A DNA stretch of 60,249 bases from an uncultured Nostoc sp. (GTDB lineage: Bacteria > Cyanobacteriota > Cyanobacteriia > Cyanobacteriales > Nostocaceae): NCBI RefSeq assembly GCF_937863485.1, contig NZ_CALMFY010000198.1, positions 1 through 60,249 on the forward strand, in the 5' to 3' direction. Below are positions 9,777-19,363 of the stretch, piece after piece. A program made the position numbers and the translations under genes. Within the stretch, counting starts at the first letter, position 1. Each line of letters starts with the position of its first letter. The notes below the pieces were generated by a model. That model did no database searches. It was given only the letters and a program-made list of their open reading frames with translations, and was not told the origin of the DNA.

Positions 9777-9845
9777 TGACGCCTGTGAGTTTCAAGAGCA
9801 TATGCAGATGTGCTTTTGAAATAAATTTACAGGCGTTAATTTTAA
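9777..9845 (+). terminator. Terminator after petD
   Basis: An outer stem ACGCCTGT/ACAGGCGT (9779-9786 with 9829-9836) encloses an inner stem TTTCAA...TTGAAA and AGCATA...TGTGCT. A T-rich tail (TTAATTTT) follows directly. Confidence 0.7.
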
Positions 9846-9931
9846 CAATAAACAATTCATTAGCCCAACCTCAACTCTTGGAGGCTGCGCCAACGTGTCA
9901 TCACCCAAGGGGAACAACTGCTTTGCTGATA

Positions 9932-10147
9932 TCACTTAAGTTGTAGCAAGTAGTCTGGGGGATAACGCATCCTCTTCGAGTCTTTCAGCGTCAACCGTAG
10001 CCCTACGGGGATTGAAGGACTCTTGAATAAACGGTGAAACATCACGCCAAATTGAAAATTTGGTTTAAAAGAATTTAGTGGCGGTTCTAAATTCTTTACG
10101 AAAAGATTCCTGAGTTCTGGATTCTTTTTTAAGAGTCCAGCTTGCAT
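9932..10147 (-). other. Doubtful 71-codon frame, possible dispersed repeat
   Basis: An open frame of 71 codons without a good ribosome binding site. Its composition (PPLNSFKPNFQF, GLRLTLKDSKR) and the embedded CCGTAGCCCTACGGGG palindrome near 10000-10015 suggest a repeat that happens to be open rather than a gene. I would not annotate a protein here without homologues. Confidence 0.2.
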
Positions 10148-10406
10148 TTGGGATCTTCAGTTTTGGATTGAAAAGCTATTCCAAAATCTCAAATCACCAA
10201 AAGTCACCAAATAAAAACATTTTTCACTTACTTAACGTAAGTTGCTAGTTATAATCCTGGAAGCGCCAAAATAGTTGATGTTTTGTATTTTGGTACACAG
10301 AATATCTATATCTCAATTGAGATTTTCCTATATCAGAGAAATTTTGCGCTATTGGCAAAATTTAATAACTAGCAACTTGGGTTTACTTGTACTTAAGTCA
10401 CAGTTA

Positions 10407-10850
10407 ATGCTTAGTATAGTGCAGCAAGACCATCTGACGGTTAAGAGCGAACTCAGTCTCCTAAACCAGGTGCAAGAATGGTTCGAGCAATTTTGTCTGC
10501 AACATTTGTCTCAACTTGGCTGGTCAAAAACCCAACTTGATCGCCTCAATTTAGCATTAGCAGAAGGCTTTACCAACGCTGTTCGTCACGCTCATCATGC
10601 TTTACCCCCAGAAACAACGATTGAGATTAAGGTTTATCTGTGGATTGACCGACTAGAGATTAGAATTTGGGATTATGGAAAACCTTTCAATCCTGATGCG
10701 ATCGCAGAACCAGCCCCAGGGACTCTGCAAGTAGGCGGGTATGGATGGTTTCTCCTGCGGCGGTTGGCTGACCGTGTTGTATACGAACGTGGTGCAGATG
10801 GTAGAAATTGCCTCCTGATCGTCAAATACTCTGTAGAAGCACAAAAGTAA
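10407..10850 (+). CDS. Anti-sigma regulatory factor, RsbW-like Ser/Thr kinase
   Basis: 147 residues from the ATG at 10407; an upstream in-frame ATG (10275) would add 44 residues that do not look like the family. HATPase motifs of the GHKL type are visible: the N-box ALAEGFTNAVRHAH (about 51-64), the G1 box IWDYGKPFNP, and the G2 box GGYGWFLLRRLADRV. Proteins of this type bind a sigma factor or phosphorylate an anti-sigma antagonist in the cytoplasm. No partner sigma or antagonist gene is adjacent, so its target is unknown. Confidence 0.85.
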   Translation: MLSIVQQDHLTVKSELSLLNQVQEWFEQFCLQHLSQLGWSKTQLDRLNLALAEGFTNAVRHAHHALPPETTIEIKVYLWIDRLEIRIWDYGKPFNPDAIAEPAPGTLQVGGYGWFLLRRLADRVVYERGADGRNCLLIVKYSVEAQK

Positions 10851-11478
10851 AAGTGAAGCAGTCAAGGCTAAAGGAAGGTAGAATACTTCCGATGCCAATT
10901 TTCGGTTTTAGGCAAGGAGTACCAGCATCGGGCGCGTTAATCCACCTACCATCTCAGTTGACAAGACTTGGGGCAAAATCCCTTGTTCAAGGTAAGCAAA
11001 CTGACGCCGACCTGTACTAGTCAACTCTTGGAAATGCTGTGCGTAGCTTGATTATACTTAGGAGTAAGACAAACAGAACTTCTCCTCTGGTGACCGTTGT
11101 CCGGAGAAATATCTACGTAGGGGTACGGAGATTTTGCCCAAAGTTGAGCCACTCACTTCAAAACAGAAACATCAGCAGAATCAGTTTCTGCTCAAATATG
11201 TAGTTATTTGATTGATAAAGGTGTACTTCTTTTTCAGTAATGTGTGATGTGAATTGGGGTAATATGTTTTTTACGTGAAATTACTTAGCAATTATGATTT
11301 GTTTGTAAAGCCTCAAAGAATATTGTTGTATAAAAAGAATTAATGAATACAGTAAAGATAGCATTCGAGTTACACTAGCTCTCTTGTTAAGATTTGTCAG
11401 CAGTGTTGAGAGTCTTAATTTTTGTTCTCTAACAAGTGCAATTTAGTGCTTCATGGAGATAGAGGAGATAGGGGACAT
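10851..11478. other. Intergenic region with no supported gene
   Basis: About 630 bases of AT-rich spacer. A 70-codon frame at 10808-11020 overlaps the anti-sigma gene and is judged a shadow. The right half likely contains the promoter of the sugar-nucleotide/glycosyltransferase pair. Confidence 0.4.
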
Positions 11479-12498
11479 ATGACTAAGACAGCCCTAATTA
11501 CAGGAATAACTGGTCAAGATGGCTACTATCTCAGCCATTTGCTCCTCAACCGAGGTTACCGAGTTGTAGGATTAGTACCCCCGCATCGACAACCTAATTT
11601 GACAAAACTGGGAATACTGGCAAATCAGGTAGAAATTTTTACGGTTGACTTGAGAGATAATGCGGCGCTGTTGACCGCAGTTGAACAGCTGCGTCCCCAA
11701 GAAATTTACAATTTGGCGGCTCCCAGTTTTGTACCCGACTCTTGGAACGACCCGTTGGCAACCCTGGATCTGATAACTGGTACGGCTACCAGGCTTTTGG
11801 AAGCAGTACGACAGGTTGGTTTGTCTACCAGGTTTTATCAAGCCAGCAGTTCGGAAATGTTTGGCGATGTATTTATTTCGCCTCAAGATGAGGAAACTCC
11901 TTTTCGTCCCAAAAATCCCTATGCTGCGGCCAAGATGCACACCCACTGGACGATGGTGCATCACAGACAGCGCTATGGACTATTTGCCTGTAGTGGAATT
12001 TTATATAACCATGAGTCCCCTCTACGGCCACCTCAGTTTGTCACCCGCAAAGTTTCTTTGGCAGCTGCATCGATTAAATTGGGTTTAACTGACACTCTAG
12101 AAATGGGTAATCTAGATGCCAAACGCGATTGGGGATTTGCAGGAGATTACGTAAAAGCAATGTGGTTAATGTTGCAAGTTGATCAGCCAGAAGAATATGT
12201 GATTGGTACTGGGAAACTACACAGTGTTAGAGATTTAGTTGCCACAGCCTTTGAGTCTGTCGGATTGGATTGGACGCATCATGTAGTCCAAAATACCAGT
12301 TTATTGCGAAAAGATGAGCATTTTAACTTAGTAGCTAACCGCAGTAAAGCTAAAAGAAACCTCGGCTGGGAACCCCAAGTGAGCTTTGAAAAACTTTTAG
12401 AAAAAATGGTAAAAACAGATTTAGAGCGGTTACAAAGCGGTGCGATCGCGCCTTATACCGCGAGTGTCAATAATCTAACATGCAGATCACTACAGTGA
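11479..12498 (+). CDS. GDP-mannose 4,6-dehydratase-like SDR enzyme
   Basis: 339 residues from the ATG at 11479, preceded by AGGAGATAGGGG; a GTG/ATG further up would add a non-homologous stretch. The Rossmann motif GITGQDG (9-15) is that of GDP-mannose 4,6-dehydratase, as are YNLAAPSFVPDSW, the catalytic SSSEMFGD, YAAAK (Tyr-x3-Lys) and NHESPLR...FVTRK. The family converts GDP-mannose to GDP-4-keto-6-deoxymannose, the step before fucose or rhamnose for cell-surface glycans. The 3' end overlaps the glycosyltransferase gene by 19 bases, so the two are probably translated together. Precise substrate is inferred from family only. Confidence 0.85.
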   Translation: MTKTALITGITGQDGYYLSHLLLNRGYRVVGLVPPHRQPNLTKLGILANQVEIFTVDLRDNAALLTAVEQLRPQEIYNLAAPSFVPDSWNDPLATLDLITGTATRLLEAVRQVGLSTRFYQASSSEMFGDVFISPQDEETPFRPKNPYAAAKMHTHWTMVHHRQRYGLFACSGILYNHESPLRPPQFVTRKVSLAAASIKLGLTDTLEMGNLDAKRDWGFAGDYVKAMWLMLQVDQPEEYVIGTGKLHSVRDLVATAFESVGLDWTHHVVQNTSLLRKDEHFNLVANRSKAKRNLGWEPQVSFEKLLEKMVKTDLERLQSGAIAPYTASVNNLTCRSLQ

Positions 12499-13670
12499 CA
12501 GAAAACCTAAAGTTAGGTGATAAAGTTAACAAAAAGACTAACCATGTCTTCGTGTTTTTAGAAATTTTTGCCCACGAAGGTGGTATTCAATCATATATAA
12601 AAGATATTTTTCGCGCCTATCTGAGATTTAGCCAAGTCTACAAGGCAGAAGTCTTTTTACTGCGAGATAGTCCTGATAGCTTAAATCCGTTTGAAGACGA
12701 GAACTTAAAATTTCATTACTTTAAAAATCAGTCTCCTTATTTGGGGAGACTGCAAATGGCAGCAGCTTTACTTAAGTGTCTGTTGCAAAGCCGACCGCAG
12801 CAAGTTTTCTGCGGTCATATTAACTTAGCAGTATTAGTACAAACTCTTTGCCAGCCCTTGGGGATTCCTTACACCGTACTAACTTACGGCAAAGAAGTCT
12901 GGGAACCGCTGAAAAATCAAGAACGTCACGCCCTGACATCAGCAGATAGAATTTGGACAATTAGTCGCTACAGCCGCGATCGCGCTTGTCTTGCTAATGC
13001 TCTAAACCCCAAAATCGTAGAGATGATGCCTTGTGCAATTGATGGGGATAAATTTACTCCTGGTTGCAAGCAGCCAGAACTAGTCCAGAAGTATAGCTTA
13101 ACTGGTGCTAAGGTATTAATGACAGTCGCGCGGTTATGGTCAGGGGATATTTACAAGGGTGTAGATGTAACGATTCGGGCATTACCACAAATCGCTCAGG
13201 TTTTTCCAGAAGTGAAATATTTGGTAATTGGTCGCGGTGATGACCAACCGCGATTAGCTAAACTTGCAAAAAATTTAGGTGTGAGCGAGCGCGTCGTGTT
13301 TGCTGGTTTCATTGCTACAGAAGAATTAATGGAACATTACTGCCTTGCTGATGCCTACATTATGCCTTCGCAAGAAGGCTTTGGCATTGTTTATCTGGAG
13401 GCAATGGCTTGTGGAGTACCTGTATTATCCGGTGACGACGATGGCTCCGCTGACCCCTTACAAGATGGTAAACTGGGATGGCGAGTACCACACCGCAGTC
13501 CTGATGCTGTAGCAGCAGCTTGTATAGAAATGCTTCAAGGGGATGACCAGCGTTGTGATCGAGAGTGGCTGCGAGAACAAGCGATCACTCTGTTTGGTAT
13601 AGATGCCTTCCAACAGCACTTGCAAAAAATGCTTCTATCCTCAGTAATAGATCCATTTAAGTCCAAATGA
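12480..13670 (+). CDS. Glycosyltransferase family 4 (GT-B fold)
   Basis: 396 residues. The C-terminal half has the GT4 signature: VARLWSGDIYKGVD, VIGRGDDQPRLAKLAKNLGV, VVFAGFI, and the EX7E motif region EGFGIVYLEAMACGVPVLSG. The N-terminal half has the glycine-containing acceptor loop (HEGGIQSYI). It would transfer a sugar from a nucleotide donor to a growing cell-surface polysaccharide or glycolipid. It overlaps the dehydratase-like gene, which likely supplies its donor sugar. Confidence 0.88.
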   Translation: MQITTVTENLKLGDKVNKKTNHVFVFLEIFAHEGGIQSYIKDIFRAYLRFSQVYKAEVFLLRDSPDSLNPFEDENLKFHYFKNQSPYLGRLQMAAALLKCLLQSRPQQVFCGHINLAVLVQTLCQPLGIPYTVLTYGKEVWEPLKNQERHALTSADRIWTISRYSRDRACLANALNPKIVEMMPCAIDGDKFTPGCKQPELVQKYSLTGAKVLMTVARLWSGDIYKGVDVTIRALPQIAQVFPEVKYLVIGRGDDQPRLAKLAKNLGVSERVVFAGFIATEELMEHYCLADAYIMPSQEGFGIVYLEAMACGVPVLSGDDDGSADPLQDGKLGWRVPHRSPDAVAAACIEMLQGDDQRCDREWLREQAITLFGIDAFQQHLQKMLLSSVIDPFKSK

Positions 13671-13940
13671 CTTATGACTAAAATCGCTATCCTAGAGGGA
13701 GGGAAAATAAAACTAAGCTGAAAATAATGGATGAACAATGGCTAAAAGCTTCAAGAAAATACTCGTTAAAATAAGATAAAAGTAGGGTGGGCTACACCCG
13801 AATTTACGCTTGTGGACAAGAAGGAGCTGACTCCCTTGGTTGAAACAAGAAGCAGACCCTCTAAAGTTTTCTTTAGTTGAATGACTAGCTCTAAAAAAGT
13901 TTGGTCAAGTTTTGTATAGCAGCAGGACGACATTTAAAAA

Positions 13941-14312
13941 ATGAGCTTTAAGTCATTTCAATTGAATCTTTTAAATCTCCGCCCTTGGCTCACCCTACTG
14001 GCACTTATTTGGTTGTTGGCATCAGTGGGCTTGGGTTGGTTGGTTAATTCGTTACTAATTATTTTCGGGTTGCTGTTGTTGGCACCCATTGTGGCTTTTT
14101 TTGGCTTTCGTTGGTGGCTGCAACGCAACTTGGTTGCTGACCAGTGTCCCGTCTGTGGATATGAATTTACAGGTTTAAATAACAGTCAGTTGCAATGTCC
14201 TAACTGTGGAGAGTCGCTGTTAGTACAAAACAGTCATTTCCAGCGCTTCGCACCAGAAGGCACAATTGATGTCACTGCTGTCGAAGTTCCAGCCCAATCA
14301 CTGGAAGATTAG
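13941..14312 (+). CDS. Small membrane protein with a zinc ribbon
   Basis: 123 residues. Two hydrophobic segments (about 13-35 and 37-55) precede a cytoplasmic-looking zinc ribbon: CPVCGYEF (near 70-77) and CPNCGESL (near 85-92), a CxxC...CxxC pair. No family name is recognised beyond 'zinc ribbon membrane protein'. The stop codon TAG touches the start of the 212-bp dispersed repeat, which therefore forms its immediate 3' flank. Confidence 0.65.
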   Translation: MSFKSFQLNLLNLRPWLTLLALIWLLASVGLGWLVNSLLIIFGLLLLAPIVAFFGFRWWLQRNLVADQCPVCGYEFTGLNNSQLQCPNCGESLLVQNSHFQRFAPEGTIDVTAVEVPAQSLED

Positions 14313-14523
14313 TCAGCCCCTTCCCTACGGGACGCTCTTGCGTTCGGGGAAGTCAAAAGTCACTCATTCAAAAGTCACTCATTCAAACATTTTGAACCCC
14401 ATAAATAAATTTAGTTGCTCTGAGTCAACTGACGTAGTATTTCTTGTACTACGTATCTCGAAATACATTTTTTTTATTTTCCATAAATAAATTTAGGGGC
14501 TTGTACCTTTTTGTTTCTGGTCA
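14312..14523 (+). repeat. 212-bp dispersed repeat, copy A
   Basis: Matches the reverse complement of 29884-30095 over the full 212 bases with a single substitution (TTTTTGTTTC here, TTTTTCTTTC there). Internal features: a doubled AAAGTCACTCATTC, two direct copies of CCATAAATAAATTTAG (about 14398-14414 and 14481-14496), a perfect hairpin ACGTAGTA-N7-TACTACGT, and a second dyad AGTTG...CAACT. It contains no credible protein. It may be a MITE or a structured RNA element. Confidence 0.85.
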
Positions 14524-14572
14524 AGGTTGTTGCTCACTGGTCATGAGTCATTAATAAAGGACAAATGACTAT

Positions 14573-15004
14573 TTATTTTGTTTGTTGTGAGATTGAGAGG
14601 GTATAGCTATACTGTTGCTTGGATAATTCGCCCACATACAGCGAGTATTTTCCTGCCTGCCAGTAACCAGAAACTTCTGACTTGCCTCCAGAGTAACTAT
14701 CTGCCATTACACAAAAGCGCCCCCCAGGCCCGTTGAGCAACAGCGTTGGCTTGCCTTGACTCTCTACTGTTAATCGCAAATAAGGTAGTGACTCTGTAAC
14801 CTGGATCACTTGACTAGGTTCAGTGGTAATATTGCCACAATTACTTTTGACTGTTCCCCCAGACTTTCCGTTCAAAATCAGTGGATCTGATTGGAGATTC
14901 CGATTAATTTGGATTGTTGGTGTCTGTGCCAAATTAGCCTCAGTGAAAACTAAACTGATCGCCAAAGCTGTGGGAACAATTCTAAGTAGCCTAAGCGTTT
15001 TCAT
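14573..15004 (-). CDS. Secreted protein of unknown function
   Basis: 143 residues. An N-terminal signal peptide (basic MKTLRLLR, hydrophobic core, cleavage near NLAQ at about 27) marks it as exported. The mature part is beta-rich, with two cysteines (CGNITTE and GRFCVMAD) that could form a disulphide. It recalls the small beta-sandwich exported proteins of cyanobacteria (YSGGKSEVSGYW..GKYSLYVGEL), but I recognise no named family. It stands alone between the repeat and a divergent spacer. Confidence 0.65.
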   Translation of the reverse strand: MKTLRLLRIVPTALAISLVFTEANLAQTPTIQINRNLQSDPLILNGKSGGTVKSNCGNITTEPSQVIQVTESLPYLRLTVESQGKPTLLLNGPGGRFCVMADSYSGGKSEVSGYWQAGKYSLYVGELSKQQYSYTLSISQQTK

Positions 15005-15386
15005 TTTAATTAATGCTCCAGATTTTTTCTAGAGCAATGTTATATAGTCTGATTTAATAGACGACAGCAATCCGTCTTAGTTCCAAAAACTGTCGTATAA
15101 AGCAATACCATTCATTTAAGGATTGTTTGTGAAGATTGATGGGTGTAGAGACCATCAATCGTGCAAATTATCTATGTTCCGTGGCGCTTTTGCACCAAAA
15201 GATTTCACCGGACATTTCGCACTTCAATCCGTAAGACGTTAATCTTCCATAAATCATTATAATTTTTACCCGTCAGAAAGGCATTGCACACACAGACATT
15301 AGCTAAAATCACTAAGACAAGCACCAAAAATAGAATTTGATTGGTTTGCTGTCGAATAAGTGACCTAGCTGAGGTAGAAAAAATTG
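15005..15386. other. Divergent spacer with no supported gene
   Basis: About 380 bases between a minus-strand and a plus-strand gene. It should hold two promoters. A short dyad (GATTGATGG...CCATCAATC, about 15136-15160) is visible near the middle. Confidence 0.4.
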
Positions 15387-15731
15387 ATGAATCCTCAAAG
15401 AGAAGAAGACTTGCAGCGTCGCCTCGATAAGCTAGAGGCAGAGATTAATTCTTCGCCTAAAGTGGTTCCCCAACCACAAGAACAAAAACAGATCCGTCAG
15501 TCTGTTTTTGCCAACTTGAACTTGCAACTGGAGCGATTTCAGATTTGGTTCAACAGCTTATCTGGGGCGAAAAAGCTGGTAGTTTCAGGTGTGACGGTGC
15601 TAGTAGGCTTGGCGATGCTGCAAGCAGTGTTTAAACTAGTTGCATCTGTAATTAGTCTGGCATTTTTGGCAGTGTTAGTGTATGTTGGATACAAATTTTT
15701 TGCGTCTAGTAGCTTTCAAGGTAAGCAATAA
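15387..15731 (+). CDS. Small coiled-coil and membrane protein, unknown function
   Basis: 114 residues from the ATG at 15387 (a TTG one codon earlier is also possible). Residues 3-22 are charged and helical (REEDLQRRLDKLEAEI), likely a short coiled coil. Residues about 58-107 are two hydrophobic segments, the second containing VLVYVGYKFF. This is a common layout of unannotated cyanobacterial thylakoid or plasma-membrane proteins. No family is recognised. Confidence 0.6.
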   Translation: MNPQREEDLQRRLDKLEAEINSSPKVVPQPQEQKQIRQSVFANLNLQLERFQIWFNSLSGAKKLVVSGVTVLVGLAMLQAVFKLVASVISLAFLAVLVYVGYKFFASSSFQGKQ

Positions 15732-15918
15732 TTGATGTTGATATGCATTTACTTTGCACTCTGCCTGGAGTTATGAGAGTCAGGAGCCAGAATACAAAAG
15801 GCTTCTGACTTATGACTCCTAAATTCTATTTCAATATGCTTTTGTTTTTGCTGATTAGCTTAGTCTATTTTAATTGTGCTGATCGCGGCGTAGAAATAAT
15901 GTCAAAGGGAATTATGCG

Positions 15919-18078
15919 ATGACGACACCAATTGTCAACAGAAGTAATCAATCTGGTCAGTCAAAAAAACCGGAAAGAGCCAATTCGCTGTTGCTATCAA
16001 GTAGGCGTTTTGCTGCTTGGGCGGCTGAAATCACACTAGTAGTTACCAGTGGGTTGATTCCCTTTGGCATTGGTGTCTATGCCAATTCTAGAAGCGATTT
16101 TAATCGAGTGCCGCTTAACCCCATACTGGTAGTCACCGAAAGAGCAATCGCTAGACCCCTGGCTCTGCCTGTGAGCTATGGCATCCGTAACGTAGCATGG
16201 CCGACTAATATTTTGTGGACAATCGCCCTGTTAGCGCCTGTAACTCTCTCGTGGTGGCAATTGTATTTACTGGCTAAGACTGGTAGCACAATTCCTAAAC
16301 GTTGGTTAAAAGTGCGGGTTGTCAACGAGCAAGGCAAGCCACCCGGATTGGGGGCAGTTGTAATTAGAGAAGGAGTTGGGCGTTGGACTGTACCTATTTC
16401 CATCGCCTATCTGCTGTGGCGCTACAGCTTTGCTTTTCCTAATTTAGGATTATTCACATTTTTGTCTTTGTTAATGATTGTGGGTGAAGGGATAGGCTTA
16501 CCATCACGCCGGGGGCGTCGCGCACTACATGATCAACTTGCAGGCACTTATACAATAGATGCGGCTCGCCCCTTGCCCTCCTCACTCTTGGCTAACAACA
16601 GACAAGCTCAGTCTGCTGGCGGTAATGATCAAGCAGAAGAATGGCAAGAGGGAAATGAAGAATTAGCAGCAGCCCAAACCAACCAGTCGCCTAATTTATG
16701 GCGGCAGATCCAGCAAAATCCTAATCTGACTTTGTTTGGGGTAGGGCTTACAAGCATGACTGCTGTGTTGGCAACTTTAATCGGCACTCAAGTCTATATC
16801 CAAATTCAACAATCCCAGCGAGCAACTAAGCAAATCAACAGCCAACAGTTCCTCGAACTCGTCAAACAATTGAGTCCCAACTCTGGGGCGACTAACGAGC
16901 AACGCCAAAGTGCAATTCTGGCTATGGGTGGTCTTAATGACCCACAATCCATTAAATTTCTGGCGGATCTCTTAGTTAGCGAAACCAACCCCAGCCTCGT
17001 GGATACGATTCAACAAGCTTTGACAACTGTCGGGCCCAAAGCCATCCCGGAACTAAAAAATAAGAATCTGTTTTTGGTGGGTAAACTGGAGTCTGTGGGT
17101 AGTACTGCAACCCAAGAGCGGGAATTGCGGCAAGGGCGGCTACAAAGAAACCAGCGGACGATCAACAAGATTCTCTCTGTTTACAGTGGTAAAATCGAGG
17201 GCGTTGACCTTAGTAGCACCCAATTAGGTCAAAGCGGTACTCCGGGAAGTTCCTTCTTCAACTTGGTATTAGACAACGTTGATTTATCAGGAGTTAAGTT
17301 AAAATCTGCAAATCTTAACCAAGCCAGTTTGAAGGGTAGCCGCTTCCGGAGTGCGGGTGAAGATGGACGCTGGGATACCTACGACGATGTGATGGCTGAT
17401 TTAAGCCAAGCTCAGTTGCAGCAAGCCAATCTTACTGATGCTAACCTCAGTCGCGTCTTGATGAACCGGATCGATTTGAGCCGCGCCACTCTTAACAGAG
17501 CCAACTTATCCAACGCGCGTCTATTTGACGCTAAACTCAACAGCACCCAACTAGTAGGAGCCGATCTGCGAAACGCAGTTTTGGAAAAAGCCAGCTTGAC
17601 TGGAGCAGATTTAGGCGACGCTAAATTGAACGAAGCCAATCTGTACGCTGCGCGTTTAGGTCGCGTCACTGCTATCGGAACACAATTATCCTTTGCCAAC
17701 TTAACTAACACTGATTGGCAAGGGGCAGATTTATCAGGAGCCTATTTGGATCGTGCTAATCTCAGCAATGCCAACCTGAGCGCCACACGTCTGGCTGGTG
17801 CTGTTTTGCGCTCTGCCCAGATGGAAAACGTCAACTTGCAAAATGCCGACTTGAGTCTTGCAGATTTACGAGGGGCAAATGTAGCAGGAGCAGATTTTAA
17901 GGGGGCAATTCTCGCCCCTAGCAAACAAGATCCAGCAGATCAATTTGTCCAAACCCCAGATTTAGGCTCAGTATCTGCCGTAGTCCAAGGCGTTGATTTT
18001 TCTCAAGCCAAAAATTTAGATGCCAAGCAATTAGCGTACATTTGTACTCAAGGAGGCATTCATCCCCGTTGCCCGTAG
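15919..18078 (+). CDS. RDD-domain membrane protein with C-terminal pentapeptide repeats
   Basis: 719 residues. Residues about 30-215 form an RDD domain (FAAWAAEITLV at the start; several membrane helices; PSRRGRRALHDQLAGT at the end). Another membrane helix lies near 270-293. A short HEAT-like helical segment follows (about 308-370). Residues about 420-690 are pentapeptide repeats of the A(D/N)Lxx type (SGADLGDAKLNEANLY and so on), forming a right-handed quadrilateral beta helix. The mix of a membrane anchor and a repeat scaffold suggests a membrane-tethered binding protein; no enzymatic residues are seen. The last part has two cysteines (YICTQGGIHPRCP). Confidence 0.85.
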   Translation: MTTPIVNRSNQSGQSKKPERANSLLLSSRRFAAWAAEITLVVTSGLIPFGIGVYANSRSDFNRVPLNPILVVTERAIARPLALPVSYGIRNVAWPTNILWTIALLAPVTLSWWQLYLLAKTGSTIPKRWLKVRVVNEQGKPPGLGAVVIREGVGRWTVPISIAYLLWRYSFAFPNLGLFTFLSLLMIVGEGIGLPSRRGRRALHDQLAGTYTIDAARPLPSSLLANNRQAQSAGGNDQAEEWQEGNEELAAAQTNQSPNLWRQIQQNPNLTLFGVGLTSMTAVLATLIGTQVYIQIQQSQRATKQINSQQFLELVKQLSPNSGATNEQRQSAILAMGGLNDPQSIKFLADLLVSETNPSLVDTIQQALTTVGPKAIPELKNKNLFLVGKLESVGSTATQERELRQGRLQRNQRTINKILSVYSGKIEGVDLSSTQLGQSGTPGSSFFNLVLDNVDLSGVKLKSANLNQASLKGSRFRSAGEDGRWDTYDDVMADLSQAQLQQANLTDANLSRVLMNRIDLSRATLNRANLSNARLFDAKLNSTQLVGADLRNAVLEKASLTGADLGDAKLNEANLYAARLGRVTAIGTQLSFANLTNTDWQGADLSGAYLDRANLSNANLSATRLAGAVLRSAQMENVNLQNADLSLADLRGANVAGADFKGAILAPSKQDPADQFVQTPDLGSVSAVVQGVDFSQAKNLDAKQLAYICTQGGIHPRCP

Positions 18079-18099
18079 AATGGAGGGGGCAGGGGAGCA

Positions 18100-18246
18100 A
18101 GAATTTTAGATTTTAGATTTTGGATTAAAGAATTGAAGTTTAATCCAAAAGACGCTCTCTACGAGACGCTCTTGCTAGCTTGCTTCTCCGTAGGAGTACG
18201 CAGACTCTCTAAGAGTTGCCATGCCGCAGGCTTTACGCTGCGCTAT
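18100..18246. repeat. Dispersed Nostoc-type spacer repeat
   Basis: Holds GACGCTCTCTACGAGACGCTC, the CTAGCTTGCTTCTCCGTAGG type segment and GTACGCAGACTCTCTAAG. The same word order (gacgctctct, gtagtggtacgcagactcgctaac) recurs at 30092-30165, next to the second 212-bp repeat. It fills the gap between the RDD gene and the next gene and encodes nothing credible. Confidence 0.5.
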
Positions 18247-18314
18247 CGTCAATTGCATTATCTAAAATTGAATTGCCCAATGCCCAATAACAAAATGGTG
18301 TGAGGAGTTCGGTT

Positions 18315-18806
18315 ATGAAGTATATTCCATATTTGGTTTCAGTTTTAGGGGCTGGCTTGGTCTTGAGTCTGGCGAGTACTAAACCAGCACAAGCTCAGGT
18401 AGCCTATGGCAGCTATATCGGTATAGGCCCCACTATTGGTTTTACGGATGGTATCCAATTCGGGGGAGTTATAGCGGGACGCTACAAGCTTTTGGAAGCG
18501 CCAATTTCACTCCGCGCCCAAGTATTAATTGGTAATAATACGGCAGTTGTACCAACGGTTTCTTACGATTTCCCCCTTAACTGGCAAGCTGATGCCTACC
18601 TGGGTGCTGGGTTAGTGTTGGCTGGTGGTGGTGGTTCTTCTCCTGTGGGCGACAAAATTAGCTTTGCTTTACAACCGGGCATTGATTATATGATCCCAAA
18701 TAGCAATACTGTCCTTTTTGGCAACGCCATCATTGCTTTTGATGCCTACCGTGATAGCGGTGGTACAGCTATCTCCGTACAAGGTGGTGTTGGTTTGAGA
18801 TTTTAA
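18315..18806 (+). CDS. Exported outer-membrane beta-barrel-like protein
   Basis: 163 residues from the ATG at 18315, which has GAGGAG eight bases upstream; a GTG at 18300 is less likely. A signal peptide ends at PAQAQ (about residue 28). The mature part is glycine-rich and alternates polar and hydrophobic residues (GSYIGIGPTIGFTDG, QADAYLGAGLVLAGGGG), ending in GGVGLRF with a terminal phenylalanine, the usual mark of an outer-membrane barrel. Probably a small porin-like or barrel protein of unknown cargo. Confidence 0.65.
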   Translation: MKYIPYLVSVLGAGLVLSLASTKPAQAQVAYGSYIGIGPTIGFTDGIQFGGVIAGRYKLLEAPISLRAQVLIGNNTAVVPTVSYDFPLNWQADAYLGAGLVLAGGGGSSPVGDKISFALQPGIDYMIPNSNTVLFGNAIIAFDAYRDSGGTAISVQGGVGLRF

Positions 18807-18945
18807 TGGGCAGATGAAAACCCTAGAGCGATCGCTATCCCTAAAAAGCGTTAAACTTCATTGCAAATTCATAAGTTAGTCCAAACAACGTGATAGTTTT
18901 TGGTTATTGAAGAGAGACAGCACAGGATTAACACAGGAGAACACA

Positions 18946-19158
18946 GTGGCAATGGAATCAAATTTATTAACAAATGCGGGCGCAGATGAAGTGAATCAAG
19001 ATTTCAGTGAATATGTCGCCAACCTGCAACTTCATATGACTCTGCAAGCTCGCAATCTTGTTCCAACCCTGAAGCAAACACTGGTAGATAGTCGCCAGCA
19101 ATTACTCCATCAAACCCAAGCCCACTTTGAAAAGCTAGTTTCTCGACAAGGGCTGTAA
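18946..19158 (+). CDS. Small helical hypothetical protein
   Basis: 70 residues from the GTG at 18946 (CAGGAG about 7 bases upstream); an ATG two codons later is equally possible. It is mostly polar and helical (SEYVANLQLHMTLQARNLVPTLKQ), without cysteines or membrane segments. No family recognised. A GCAGA...TCTGC stem followed by a T-run at about 19197-19260 could end its transcript. Confidence 0.45.
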   Translation: MAMESNLLTNAGADEVNQDFSEYVANLQLHMTLQARNLVPTLKQTLVDSRQQLLHQTQAHFEKLVSRQGL

Positions 19159-19363
19159 ATATATACAAATTTTAATCAAAATTCAAATAAAATAAAGGCA
19201 GATGTTGTTGGGTCAATGCCAATGGTGTTCTCACAAGGTCTGCTTTTTCTGCTTTTTTTAAGTATTGAGTTACTAAAATCACCCTTTTGGCGCAATAGTA
19301 AGGGGCAGAAACTAGTTAATATTATTGCAGCAGTTCCTTTGAAGAGCAGTTAGTTAAAGCTGA